A stretch of DNA of 62,517 bases from an uncultured Fibrobacter sp. GTDB lineage: Bacteria > Fibrobacterota > Fibrobacteria > Fibrobacterales > Fibrobacteraceae. Positions within the stretch are counted from its first letter, which is position 1, and the number at the start of each line of letters is the position of its first letter. Position numbers and translations under genes: made by a program. This document shows positions 17,129-25,705 of this stretch, in pieces. A model generated the notes under the pieces. The model was not told the DNA's origin. It did no database searches and saw only the letters and a program-made list of their open reading frames with translations. The stretch is taken from NCBI GenBank assembly GCA_934691725.1, contig CAKUTF010000013.1:1-62517 (forward strand). The letters run 5' to 3'.

Positions 17129-18142
17129 TCAGTTACCGCGCTCCGTCATCGAGAATAGAAAGGTTTTCAAGGATTCGACCAACTCCGTCGCCGGCAGAGA
17201 ATCCGAAATTTCCATCGCATCGGAGATATGCTCCAGCGCGGTTTCCTTCGCCTTGTCAAAGGCGCCTGCACCTTGTAACCTGCGGCAAATCTCCTCGGGA
17301 ACATCCGGTTCTGCGGCTTTTTTCAAAAGTTCAATCAAAGCGTTTTTTTCTTCCGACGAAACCTTTTGGAAATAGTAGATAAGCGGAAGCGTCACAAGGC
17401 CATTTGAAATATCCGTAAATTTCGCCTTGTCCAAATCGGACGCGCCGACTCCGTAATCCAGCAAATCGTCGATTATCTGGAAAGCGATTCCGAAATGCGC
17501 TCCGAGCTTTCCACATTTTTCAACCCGATCTTTGTCAAAACCCGCAAGATACGCTCCTATCTTGGCGCTCGCTTCCACCAGGGCGGCGGTTTTCCCTTCG
17601 ATAATCGCCTTGTAGCGTTCTAGTGAAAGATTAAAATCCCCCGCGGAATCCAATTCGCTGATTTCTCCGACAATGAGACGATTGGCCGCCGAAGAAAGCA
17701 ACAGCGGAATTTCTCGCGTTTCCTCGTTGATGACACAGCGCATCGCCTGGGAAAGGATGTAGTCTCCGATGAGAACGGCGACCTTGTTTCCCCATTCGAC
17801 ATGAGCGGTCCGCTGCCCGCGGCGAACTGCAGTTTCGTCAATGATATCGTCATGGACAAGGCTTGCCAAATGAAGAAGTTCTATTCCCGCACAGGCATGC
17901 GCCACCCGCGAAACATCAGGAACATCTTTCCCTGACGTAGCGATCAAGGCAAGAATCGTCGAACGGATTTTCTTTCCTTTGCGCGCAATCAATTTAGACA
18001 TTCGCTCCGATACGCCTTTGGGAGCGAGGCGGGCGACTTCGGCAATGACTTCGTCGGACCTGTCCAGATAATTTTGAACTTTTCCACGAACCGATGTCAA
18101 GACAGTCTGAAAAGACGGATGCTCTGCGGGGTTTATGCTCAC
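17129..18142 (-). CDS. Trans-polyprenyl diphosphate synthase
   Basis: A 337-residue enzyme that condenses isopentenyl diphosphate onto an allylic primer to build the long chain of menaquinone. The first Asp-rich motif is DDIID (98-102) followed by RRG; the second is DDLLD (~225-229). The residues before the first motif are small (ASLVH), consistent with a long-chain product, but chain length is not certain. Since the window carries mqnA, a menaquinone side chain is the likely use. It lies 2 nt after gyrB. Confidence 0.9.
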   Translation of the reverse strand: MSINPAEHPSFQTVLTSVRGKVQNYLDRSDEVIAEVARLAPKGVSERMSKLIARKGKKIRSTILALIATSGKDVPDVSRVAHACAGIELLHLASLVHDDIIDETAVRRGQRTAHVEWGNKVAVLIGDYILSQAMRCVINEETREIPLLLSSAANRLIVGEISELDSAGDFNLSLERYKAIIEGKTAALVEASAKIGAYLAGFDKDRVEKCGKLGAHFGIAFQIIDDLLDYGVGASDLDKAKFTDISNGLVTLPLIYYFQKVSSEEKNALIELLKKAAEPDVPEEICRRLQGAGAFDKAKETALEHISDAMEISDSLPATELVESLKTFLFSMTERGN

Positions 18143-18144
18143 GA

Positions 18145-20052
18145 CTAAATATCCAAATCGTTAATGACTTTGTACGCGTTGTCTTCGATAAACTTGCGAC
18201 GAGGCTCCACGTCTTCACCCATCAGCATACTGAATACGCTGTCGGCGAGGACGGCATCATTGATATGGCACTTCTTCATGATGCGGGTTTCGGGTTTCAT
18301 CGTCGTATCCGCCAACTGATCCGGATTCATTTCGCCAAGACCTTTAAACCGCTGGATGATAAAGCCTTTCTTATCGTTCTCGCCAATGGAAGCCAGCTCG
18401 GCCTCGTCAAAGATATAACGGATATTTTTCTTCCCTTGTTCTAAACGGAAAAGAGGAGGCTGGGCAATAAACACATAGCCGCCATCGACAAGCGGACGCA
18501 TATAGCGGAAGAAGAAAGTCAAGAGCAGCGTCTGGATGTGCGAACCATCGACATCGGCATCGGTCATGATGATGACTTTGTGGTAGCGGAGTTTTTCAAT
18601 CTTAAACTCATTGCCGATTCCACAGCCGAGAGCATTCACCAGGTCCTGGATGGTATCCGCATTCAGCACACGGTCGAGACCCGCTTTTTCCACATTCAAG
18701 ATTTTTCCTCGAAGCGGCAAAATCGCCTGGAATTCACGTTGGCGTCCCAATTTTGCCGAACCGCCAGCGGAATCGCCTTCCACGATAAACAGTTCGCATT
18801 TCGCCGGATCGCGTTCGCTGCAGTCGGCAAGCTTTCCCGGAAGACCGCCGCTTTCGAGAACGTTTTTTCGCCGGGCGAGATTGCGCGCCTTGTGGGCAGC
18901 TTCGCGGGCGACCGCGGCATTGTAAACCTTATCGACGATAACCTTGACCACCGTCGGATTTTCCGCAAAGTATTCGTCGAGCTTAGCGCCAAATGCCGTA
19001 TTCACGAGTCCCGCGACTTCGGAATTTCCCAGGCGACGCTTTGTCTGGCCTTCGAACTGCGGCTGCGGAATCTTGATGGAAATGACCGCCGTGAGGCCTT
19101 CGCGGATATCGTCGGCGGCAAGCTGCGTTTCCCGTTTTCCCTTGGGTAAAACTTCTTGCGCATACTTGTTGATGATTCGCGTCATCGCGGTCTTGAAACC
19201 GGTGACATGCGTTCCGCCGTCATGCGTATTGACGTTGTTTACAAAGCTGAAGAAATTTTCCTGGTAACCGTCGTTATACCAGAGGGCGATTTCAAGCGGA
19301 TATGTTCCCGCTGTCGTCGTGATGTGAATTGGCGGTTCGAACAGAGGCTTGCGGTGCGCATCGACAAAAGAAACGAACGCCGAAATTCCGCCCGGAAAAT
19401 AGAACGAATCCTTTTTCCCATCGGGGGTGCGTTCGTCGGAAAGGGAAATCCGGAGCCCGTTCATGAGGAACGCAAGTTCGCGGAAACGCTCCGCAAGCGT
19501 GTCATAGCTGTAAACGGTTTCCGTAAAAATCGTATCGTCCGGGTAATACTCGACAGTCGTTCCAGTCGTTCCGTCCGATGGCCCGATATCCTTCTGGTCC
19601 GCAAGCGGGATTCCCTTCGAAAATTCCTGCTGGATGATGCGACCGTTCCGGCGAACTGTCACGACAAGCTTGTTTGAAAGCGCATTGACGCAGCTGACGC
19701 CGACACCGTGCAAGCCTGCCGACACCTTATACGAATTGCTGTCGAACTTTCCGCCCGCATGCAGTTTCGTCATCACGACCTGGATTGTCCCGATATGCTC
19801 TTTCGGATGAATGTCCGTCGGAATTCCTCGACCGTTATCGACAACCCGAATGCCGTTTCCCGGAAGAATCGTCACTTCGATATGCGTACAAAACCCGGCG
19901 AGAGCTTCATCGACCGAGTTATCGACAACTTCCCATACGAGCTGATGAAGGCCGACTGAATCGGTCGAACCGATATACATTGCCGGGCGGACTCGAACCG
20001 CTTCAAGTCCCTCGAGAACGGTAATGTTAGAACCACTGTATTCTTCAGCCAT
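18145..20052 (-). CDS. gyrB: DNA gyrase subunit B
   Basis: A 635-residue type IIA topoisomerase ATPase subunit; with GyrA it introduces negative supercoils. The GHKL ATPase domain shows VDNSVDEALAG, DNGRGIP and GLHGVGVSCVNAL. The TOPRIM domain shows EGDSAGGSAK (~residue 424) and DADVDGSHI. The C-terminal signature is QRFKGLGEMNP. The protein lacks the large insertion of Proteobacterial GyrB. ParE is the alternative, but the QRFKGLGEMNP block and overall form favour GyrB. ATG 20052 follows GAGG and matches the conserved N-terminus; the frame extends upstream but into unrelated sequence. It sits 20 nt after a dciA-like gene. Confidence 0.95.
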   Translation of the reverse strand: MAEEYSGSNITVLEGLEAVRVRPAMYIGSTDSVGLHQLVWEVVDNSVDEALAGFCTHIEVTILPGNGIRVVDNGRGIPTDIHPKEHIGTIQVVMTKLHAGGKFDSNSYKVSAGLHGVGVSCVNALSNKLVVTVRRNGRIIQQEFSKGIPLADQKDIGPSDGTTGTTVEYYPDDTIFTETVYSYDTLAERFRELAFLMNGLRISLSDERTPDGKKDSFYFPGGISAFVSFVDAHRKPLFEPPIHITTTAGTYPLEIALWYNDGYQENFFSFVNNVNTHDGGTHVTGFKTAMTRIINKYAQEVLPKGKRETQLAADDIREGLTAVISIKIPQPQFEGQTKRRLGNSEVAGLVNTAFGAKLDEYFAENPTVVKVIVDKVYNAAVAREAAHKARNLARRKNVLESGGLPGKLADCSERDPAKCELFIVEGDSAGGSAKLGRQREFQAILPLRGKILNVEKAGLDRVLNADTIQDLVNALGCGIGNEFKIEKLRYHKVIIMTDADVDGSHIQTLLLTFFFRYMRPLVDGGYVFIAQPPLFRLEQGKKNIRYIFDEAELASIGENDKKGFIIQRFKGLGEMNPDQLADTTMKPETRIMKKCHINDAVLADSVFSMLMGEDVEPRRKFIEDNAYKVINDLDI

Positions 20053-20072
20053 GAGAACCTCAAATTTCAAAA

Positions 20073-20393
20073 TTAGAGAACGCGGATATCCCTGACGCGA
20101 GGCGCACCAAGAAGCCCGTTGCACAAATCAATAATAGCTTTTTTCCTGTATAGGGTCTCGGACTTCCACACGGAATTCGCCGCTTTTAGGACCAGGACGG
20201 AATCTTGAAAATCGACTATTTTCAAATGCGCAGCCAACTGCGTTCCAAACAGATTTTCGAAATTTTCCTGCAGGCGCAATCCATCGCTTTTTTCGCCGAG
20301 CGTTCCCCGCGACAGAATCTCGGCGAGAACTATCCCCGCATGGACAAGTCCCGAAAGCTTGTGGTTTTTCGGATTGTTTTCGTCATAGTTCAT
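20073..20393 (-). CDS. DUF721/DciA-like protein
   Basis: A 106-residue small protein. After a short N-terminal tail the core shows the DUF721 pattern: helix (LVHAGIVLAEIL), WGxxxG-like segment replaced by ENFENLFGTQLAAHL, then the strand-rich VDFQDSVLVLKAANSVWKSE block and RKKAIIDLCNGLLG. DUF721 proteins include DciA, the ancestral loader of the replicative helicase DnaB. A position directly before gyrB is typical of this family in Actinobacteria, which supports the call. ATG 20393 overlaps the mlaE stop by 4 nt. Homology is inferred by pattern only. Confidence 0.72.
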   Translation of the reverse strand: MNYDENNPKNHKLSGLVHAGIVLAEILSRGTLGEKSDGLRLQENFENLFGTQLAAHLKIVDFQDSVLVLKAANSVWKSETLYRKKAIIDLCNGLLGAPRVRDIRVL

Positions 20394-21175
20394 ACAAGAA
20401 GGAGTTTCGAAAGGACGAAGCCGCCGATGAGAATGCTGGTCATCCCGGCGACAACGGTCGCCTTGGTGCTCTTCCCGACACCCTCGGCTCCGCTGTGCGT
20501 GTTGTAACCGAAGAAGCAGGCATAGCTCGCGATAAAGTAACCGTAAAGCGCCGCCTTGATGAGGCCGACGGCAAAGTCCCAGTCCTCGTAAAACATGCGG
20601 ACGCCGTAAAAGAACGTATGGAACGAGACCTCCTTGTAAAGCGCCGCCGTCGCGTAGCCGCCTAAAATACCGATGAAGATGCTGATGACCGTAAGAATCG
20701 GGAGCATCACGACTGTCGCAATCAAGCGTGGCGCAAGCAGGAACCGGTAAGGGTTTAGGCCCAGGACACTGTAAGCGTCGAGCTGTTCCGTAACGGCCAT
20801 CGTCCCGAGTTCCGAACACATCGACGCTCCGACACGCCCGGCAAGAACCATCGCCGTGAGAATGGGGCAAAGTTCGACCATGACGGATTTTCCGACCGCC
20901 ATTCCGACAAACACAAGAGGAATCATATCGCCGAACTGGTACGCCAACTGCCACGCCATAATGGCGCCCGTCGCAAGGCTTGCCGCAAACACGACGGGAA
21001 TGCTGGTCACGCCCGTCACATACATCTGTTCGACAATCGTATGAAAATTTTTAAAGGAACTCGGAACGCTTTTTCCGAGTTCCCACATGAACACGAAATA
21101 CCCTTGGACAACGCCCAAGAACTTACGGACATAATGCCCGAGGCTCGTGGCTGCGATGTCCATCACGGCAAACAT
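20390..21175 (-). CDS. mlaE: MlaE-type ABC lipid transporter permease
   Basis: A 261-residue inner-membrane permease with five or six helices. Family landmarks are the LAGRVGASMCSELGTMAVTEQLDA block (EQxxAL-like coupling region), then LNPYRFLLAPRLIA and the C-terminal GAEGVGKSTKATVV. MlaE works with MlaF (ATPase) and MlaD (MCE substrate-binding protein) in phospholipid traffic between inner and outer membrane. An mlaD-like gene lies at 34753-35661, in a different operon; mlaF is not in the window. It starts 3 nt after the ctp stop. Confidence 0.92.
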   Translation of the reverse strand: MFAVMDIAATSLGHYVRKFLGVVQGYFVFMWELGKSVPSSFKNFHTIVEQMYVTGVTSIPVVFAASLATGAIMAWQLAYQFGDMIPLVFVGMAVGKSVMVELCPILTAMVLAGRVGASMCSELGTMAVTEQLDAYSVLGLNPYRFLLAPRLIATVVMLPILTVISIFIGILGGYATAALYKEVSFHTFFYGVRMFYEDWDFAVGLIKAALYGYFIASYACFFGYNTHSGAEGVGKSTKATVVAGMTSILIGGFVLSKLLLV

Positions 21176-21178
21176 GGA

Positions 21179-22987
21179 TTACTTGCTTTTCTTTTTCCCT
21201 GGCTTTTCCTGCGCCTTGGACGGAGCACTAATCGCCTTTCTGTAAAGCTCCATGTCGGAAAGATACCTGATCGCTTCCTTGACCTGCGTGTCGCTCTGGA
21301 GCATGAACGCAGTGCTGGCGGAATCCCCCTGCACCGCGGTCAACAGTTCGCGCTTGATCCCGGACATGATATATTCGCGGTTCGCGTCGAATTGCTTGTT
21401 GCGGTCATTTTCGAGCGCATGCCGAAGAGCGTTCACCTGGACGCTCAGCGCCGAATCCGAAAGCGTCTTGGAGGAATCACCCATGAAGTTCTGTTCCCGA
21501 ATCAGGCCCTTTTCCAAAATTTCAAGAGTCGCAATCGAATTGCTCTTGATTTTCGTAAAATTCGTATCCTTTAGACAAAAATCCTTGAACGCTGCGAACA
21601 GGGAATCCGGCACTTGCCAGTCTACGTCTATCTTTGCGCCTTGCTTTTCGAGAGTTGGGCGAATCTTTACGGCGAACTTGAAATACATCGCCATCCGTTC
21701 CTGAACCTGCACGACCCACGGAATCGGATCGAGTTCGATATCCACATCGGGCGTGATGCCACCACCGCCAAACATCTTGCGCCCGGCGTTCGTCACAAAC
21801 GTATCGACAGCGACAGTGTCCTTCTTTGCGGCAACCGTATCCGCATCCGCGTTTTCCGAGTCTTCATCCTCGTAGGCTTCCTCCTCGCGAATCTTCAATC
21901 CCTTGATTCCGTTTTCCGGCTTGTTGATGCAGCGTCCAAACGGCAAGTAGTAGAAAGCGGTCGTAAGCTTCAGCGCGTAACCCTGGTTGTCTAACGGGAA
22001 AATTGTCTGGACGGAACCCTTTCCAAAGGAAGTCTTGCCGATGATAAGCCCGCGGTCCCAATCCTGGATCGCCCCCGAAACGATTTCCGCGGCACTTGCC
22101 GATCCCTGGTTCACCAGAACGACCAGAGGAACATCCTGCGAAACGATGCCGTCCCGGCGAGCGCGGCTTTCCGTCTGCTGCGTGCGCCCGCGCGTGCTCA
22201 CGATCAGGTTTCCCTTTTTCAAGAAAAGTTCGCCGATTTCCACCGCCTGGTTCAGCAGTCCGCCCGGATTGTAGCGCAGGTCGAGAATGATTTTTTTCAT
22301 TCCCTGTTTTTGAAGCTTGTGAATGGCGTTCACCACTTCTTCGCGCGTCTTGAGAGAAAACGAGGAAAGCTTGATATAACCGATATCGTTTGTCACCATG
22401 CCGCTATACGGAACCGCATGGACTACGATTTTTGCCCGCGTAATCGTAAAGTCCATCAGCTCGCTCACTCCGGCACGCGCAATGCTAATCGTCACGTCGG
22501 TCCCCACCTTGCCACGAAGCTTTCCGACCGCTTCGTCAAGCGTGAATCCGTGCGTATCCTTTCCGTCGATTTTCATGATGCGGTCGCCCGCCCGAATTCC
22601 CAGGTTGAACGCCGGAGTTCCCGCGAGCGGAGAAATCACCGTCAGGACATTATCGCGAAGGCTAATCGTAATTCCCACGCCACCGAATTCGCCTTCCGTG
22701 GAAACCTTCAGATCCTCGTAATCCTTCGGGGCGAAAACGGCCGTATGCGGATCAAGAATTCCGCGCATTCCCTGGATTGCCGCATCCGAGAGCTCCGCCG
22801 GATCGACATCCTCGACATATTTCAGATTGACTTCCGAAAGGACCTTGTTCAGGCGCGAAAGCTCCTCGTAAAAATCGCCAGGTGCTTTCTTTTCGGACTT
22901 GGCCGCAGCAAAAGCGGTGTTTACCACAAGACCCGAAACTAGGAGGGAACGGAAAAATACATGCACAAGAGACATTCTGGATTTCAT
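21179..22987 (-). CDS. S41 family C-terminal processing peptidase
   Basis: A 602-residue periplasmic serine protease. Signal peptide (residues ~1-28, ending AFAAA), PDZ domain (GIRAGDRIMKIDG) and S41 catalytic domain: nucleophile Ser near 295 in NQGSASAAE and Lys near 322 in SFGKGSVQT. The C-terminal ~250 residues are helical and acidic, longer than minimal CtpA and more like Tsp/Prc. It trims or degrades exported proteins, often wall hydrolases or lipoproteins. I choose ATG 22987, the first giving a clean signal peptide. It appears to be first gene of the ~10-kb operon down to the arginase-fold gene. Confidence 0.92.
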   Translation of the reverse strand: MKSRMSLVHVFFRSLLVSGLVVNTAFAAAKSEKKAPGDFYEELSRLNKVLSEVNLKYVEDVDPAELSDAAIQGMRGILDPHTAVFAPKDYEDLKVSTEGEFGGVGITISLRDNVLTVISPLAGTPAFNLGIRAGDRIMKIDGKDTHGFTLDEAVGKLRGKVGTDVTISIARAGVSELMDFTITRAKIVVHAVPYSGMVTNDIGYIKLSSFSLKTREEVVNAIHKLQKQGMKKIILDLRYNPGGLLNQAVEIGELFLKKGNLIVSTRGRTQQTESRARRDGIVSQDVPLVVLVNQGSASAAEIVSGAIQDWDRGLIIGKTSFGKGSVQTIFPLDNQGYALKLTTAFYYLPFGRCINKPENGIKGLKIREEEAYEDEDSENADADTVAAKKDTVAVDTFVTNAGRKMFGGGGITPDVDIELDPIPWVVQVQERMAMYFKFAVKIRPTLEKQGAKIDVDWQVPDSLFAAFKDFCLKDTNFTKIKSNSIATLEILEKGLIREQNFMGDSSKTLSDSALSVQVNALRHALENDRNKQFDANREYIMSGIKRELLTAVQGDSASTAFMLQSDTQVKEAIRYLSDMELYRKAISAPSKAQEKPGKKKSK

Positions 22988-23072
22988 GCCTGTAAAAATA
23001 CAATTTTCGTAAGCGGACAACAATTCCGCGCCGCTTTCTAGATGCCGAAAGACAATTTCAAGGGCTTGCCCC

Positions 23073-23103
23073 AAAAAAAAGAACCCCACCTTAAAAAGGC
23101 GGG
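23073..23103 (-). terminator. Rho-independent terminator of the carboxyltransferase gene
   Basis: On the minus strand CCCGCCT pairs with AGGTGGG (one G-T pair) around a 5-nt loop, followed by GTTC and eight T. It lies 26 nt after the stop and insulates the ctp operon. Confidence 0.9.
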
Positions 23104-23129
23104 ATTCCAAAAGTCCGAAATTAAAAGGA

Positions 23130-24725
23130 CTACTTGAGCGTGCTGACCTGCACATCCCAGCTTTGCCCGTTCAGCGCAACGCGGTAGGTATTCGTCGCCT
23201 GGACCTTCATGCCGTTCGTGTTCACCGAAGCGGCAGCCGGCTTTGCGGCGGGAGCGGCATTCGGATCTTTCTTGGGAACGCCGATGTGACGGTTGCCCTT
23301 GAGGAAGTCGATGCCCTTGTTTCCGCCCTTCGTCTGGAGGCAGCCCGTAATGAAGATGTTCTCGTCGTTTACCGGGAGACCGTTTTCTTCGAGGAGCTTC
23401 TTCGCAAGCGGAATGCCCGGTTCGAGGATTTCCGCTGCGCACTTGACGCCCGGATGGACTTCGGCAAAAGGCTTCTTGCCCATCTGCTCGGCAGCGATTT
23501 TCACCAGTTCCGCATCCGGTTCGCAAGGCGTTTTTCCCAAGTAGCCGAGAATCATGTTGCCGTAGCCTTCGGTAATCTTGTGCCACGTATCGAGTCCCTT
23601 GCTCTTGTTCACCGTATTGACGTATGCCTGCTGGAAATAATACTGGGAAACCGGAGTGACAGAAGAGGCGAAACCGCCGCGGCGAACGCATTCGCTCATG
23701 TTCGCAATGACCTGCGGATACAGGTGGAACGTCTTCGTTTCGCGCATCATCAGCGTGTTCGCCGTGAGAGCGCCACCCGGCATCGGGGAGAAAATCACGT
23801 CCGAGGAAATCTGGCGGGATTCCGGCGGGAAGTTGTAATCCTTGAGGCATTCGACCGCGACATTGTTCGCTTCCATGAGCTTTGGAATCGAATCGTCATC
23901 GACGATGCCGTCCTCGCCAAGGGCTAGAGCAAAGTCGGTTCCCTTGAGAGCGTGATACATACTGAAAAGGTCTGGCTGGGACGTTCCGCCGGAAAGAGGC
24001 TTGCGAGCGAGATCCACACCGTCCGCACCGCCGTCGATAGCGGCCAGATACTGGCGAAGTCCCGTGCCACAGGTCTCGTGGGAATGGATGCGGAGTTCCA
24101 CCTTGTCGCCGAGGAGCTTGCGGGCGCGCTTGAACGTTTCATAGACCTTCATCGGGTTTGCGGTGCCGGAAGCGTCCTTGAAGCACACCGAAGCAAACGG
24201 AACGCCCGCGTCGAGAATGCTCTTCAGGACTTTCTCGTAAAAGTCCGGATCATGAGCGCCCTTACAGCCGAGCGGGAGCTCCATCATCGTCACGACGACT
24301 TCGTGCTCAAGACCGGCATTCGTAATGCACTGTCCCGAATAGATCAAGTTGTTCACATCGTTCAACGCGTCAAAGTTCCGAATCCGGGTCATCCCGTGCT
24401 TCTTGAACATCTTCGCATGAAGATCGATCATATCGTAAGGCTGCGGAGCGAGCGCCACCACGTTGATACCGCGGGCGAGTGTCTGCAAACGGGCCTTCGG
24501 ACCGACCGTCTTGCGGAAAGTATCCATCATGTCAAAAGCGTCTTCACCGCAGTTCTGGTATAACGCCTGGAAGCGGGCTCCGCCGCCAGCTTCAAAATGG
24601 GTAATGCCGGCAGCGGCAGCCGCTTCGACAGCGGGCATAAAATCTTTTGTAAAAACGCGGGCTCCGAAAATGGACTGGAAACCGTCGCGGAAAGACGTAT
24701 CTTGGAAGAGGATTTTCTTTTTCAT
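23130..24725 (-). CDS. Oxaloacetate decarboxylase/pyruvate carboxylase-type carboxyltransferase, biotinyl domain cut short
   Basis: 531 residues. The carboxyltransferase TIM barrel shows QDTSFRDGFQS (Asp9, Arg13, Asp14), CFKDASGTANP (carboxylated Lys near 180) and HSHETCGTG. It moves a carboxyl group between oxaloacetate or pyruvate and biotin. The C-terminal PYC_OADA region is present, then an Ala/Pro/Lys linker and the first strands of a biotinyl domain (TYRVALNGQSWDVQV), but the gene ends before the EAMKM-like lysine motif. Biotin must therefore be carried by another protein. A terminator follows at once, so no hidden frameshifted extension is seen. Likely part of a decarboxylase or transcarboxylase complex at the membrane. 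Confidence 0.88.
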   Translation of the reverse strand: MKKKILFQDTSFRDGFQSIFGARVFTKDFMPAVEAAAAAGITHFEAGGGARFQALYQNCGEDAFDMMDTFRKTVGPKARLQTLARGINVVALAPQPYDMIDLHAKMFKKHGMTRIRNFDALNDVNNLIYSGQCITNAGLEHEVVVTMMELPLGCKGAHDPDFYEKVLKSILDAGVPFASVCFKDASGTANPMKVYETFKRARKLLGDKVELRIHSHETCGTGLRQYLAAIDGGADGVDLARKPLSGGTSQPDLFSMYHALKGTDFALALGEDGIVDDDSIPKLMEANNVAVECLKDYNFPPESRQISSDVIFSPMPGGALTANTLMMRETKTFHLYPQVIANMSECVRRGGFASSVTPVSQYYFQQAYVNTVNKSKGLDTWHKITEGYGNMILGYLGKTPCEPDAELVKIAAEQMGKKPFAEVHPGVKCAAEILEPGIPLAKKLLEENGLPVNDENIFITGCLQTKGGNKGIDFLKGNRHIGVPKKDPNAAPAAKPAAASVNTNGMKVQATNTYRVALNGQSWDVQVSTLK

Positions 24726-24737
24726 AGATTTTCCAAT

Positions 24738-24754
24738 GGGGGAATTTCACCCCC
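24738..24754 (-). promoter_or_regulatory. Hairpin in the 5' leader of the carboxyltransferase gene
   Basis: On the minus strand GGGGG, a 7-nt loop (TGAAATT) and CCCCC lie 12 nt before the start codon, directly ahead of the GGAAAA that would serve as ribosome binding site. There is no T-run, so it is not a standard terminator. It could modulate translation; no ligand or protein can be named. Confidence 0.4.
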
Positions 24755-24804
24755 TGTCTGAGGGTCAAAATCAATTTTCAACAATATACAAAAGTTGCGC
24801 ATCT

Positions 24805-25380
24805 TTATTCCGAACGAGAAGGAGAGAGCGCCCTGTGGACGCGACACGGATTTCCAAAGGCGACGCAATCGCTCGGAATATCTCGGGTCACCACGCTTCC
24901 CGCCCCGATGACAGCCCGCTCTCCGATAGAAACTCCCGGGCAGACGATGACCGAGCCTCCCAGCCATACGTCGTCCCCGATTGAAACGGGTTTTGCGAGA
25001 CACACCTTTTGGCGTTCGAAAGCATCGACGGGATGCGTCGCCGCATAGATTTGCACATTCGGAGCAATCCAGCAACGCTTGCCGATAGAAACCTTCGCCG
25101 TATCGAGAATCGTACAGCCGTAATTGATAAACGTCCCTACCCCGATAAAGATGTTCTTCCCCGCGTCGCAAAAGAATGGCGGCTCGATATGGACCGAAGG
25201 ATCCCAACCACCGAACAGTTTCCGAAAGCACTCCTCGCGGAGTTCAAAATCTTCCGGCGAAGAAGCGTTCAGACAGTGCAGAATCTTTTGGCAAGAAAGC
25301 CGCATTTCCAGAGCCTCGACCGGAGTCTCCCGAAAATGTCCGCCAAAGATTCGCCGCAGATACGCTTCGCGTTCGGTCAT
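24805..25380 (-). CDS. Hexapeptide-repeat sugar O-acetyltransferase (Maa/NodL/LacA type)
   Basis: 191 residues. A helical N-terminal region is followed by a left-handed beta helix with isoleucine-patch hexapeptides: IFIGVGTFINYG, VSIGKRCWIAPNVQIYAATHPVDA, then VSIGDDVWLGGSVIVCPGVSIGERAVIGAGSVVTRDIP. The His in ATHPVD is the usual catalytic base. The family transfers acetyl from acetyl-CoA to hydroxyls of sugars such as maltose or galactosides. The natural acceptor here is unknown. It starts 3 nt after a 55-codon lipoprotein gene and has no promoter of its own that I can see. Confidence 0.9.
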   Translation of the reverse strand: MTEREAYLRRIFGGHFRETPVEALEMRLSCQKILHCLNASSPEDFELREECFRKLFGGWDPSVHIEPPFFCDAGKNIFIGVGTFINYGCTILDTAKVSIGKRCWIAPNVQIYAATHPVDAFERQKVCLAKPVSIGDDVWLGGSVIVCPGVSIGERAVIGAGSVVTRDIPSDCVAFGNPCRVHRALSPSRSE

Positions 25381-25383
25381 CGC

Positions 25384-25551
25384 CTATTCCGCTTCGCTAT
25401 CGTCCGTCGTGCAATTTGGAGAGGCGGGGTTTTCCGTACACTCGTCGGATGTTCCGCTAGAGCTGCTCGAACTTGAGCTAGAACAGGCGGAAAGCGATAT
25501 CGAAAGCGCAATAAATCCCAAGAAGAGAACTAGACAGAATTTCTTTTTCAT
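25384..25551 (-). CDS. Tiny Ser-rich predicted lipoprotein (55 residues)
   Basis: A complete 55-residue reading frame starting with a good lipoprotein signal (MKKKFCLVLF..., lipobox LSAC, Cys about residue 23). A run of nine or more serines follows, then a short acidic tail with two cysteines (DECTENPASPNC). Ser-rich spacers after the lipid-modified Cys are common in lipoproteins exposed on the outer membrane. GGAAA precedes the ATG. It is linked to the acetyltransferase gene by a 3-nt gap. Function unknown. Confidence 0.65.
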   Translation of the reverse strand: MKKKFCLVLFLGFIALSISLSACSSSSSSSSSGTSDECTENPASPNCTTDDSEAE

Positions 25552-25658
25552 ATTTCCATTATAGATTTTTTTGAAGGCAAATTCCAGACTTTTTGCCAAA
25601 GGTGGCTTTTTTCTCCGAGATATTTCCCGCCTCCCCAAATCGTCTGCCGCATAAAAGC

Positions 25659-25682
25659 AAAAAATCCCGCCGAATGGCGGGA
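25659..25682 (-). terminator. Rho-independent terminator of the HU gene
   Basis: On the minus strand a perfect 7-bp stem TCCCGCC/GGCGGGA with loop ATTC is followed by six T. It lies 23 nt after the HU stop. Confidence 0.9.
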
Positions 25683-25705
25683 CTTTCTCTTTCGCAAAAA
25701 ACGAA

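Noticed and set aside
20053..20124. Longer N-terminus of GyrB
   Set aside because: The additional 24 residues are not conserved in GyrB and overlap the dciA-like gene; a Shine-Dalgarno lies before the ATG at 20052.
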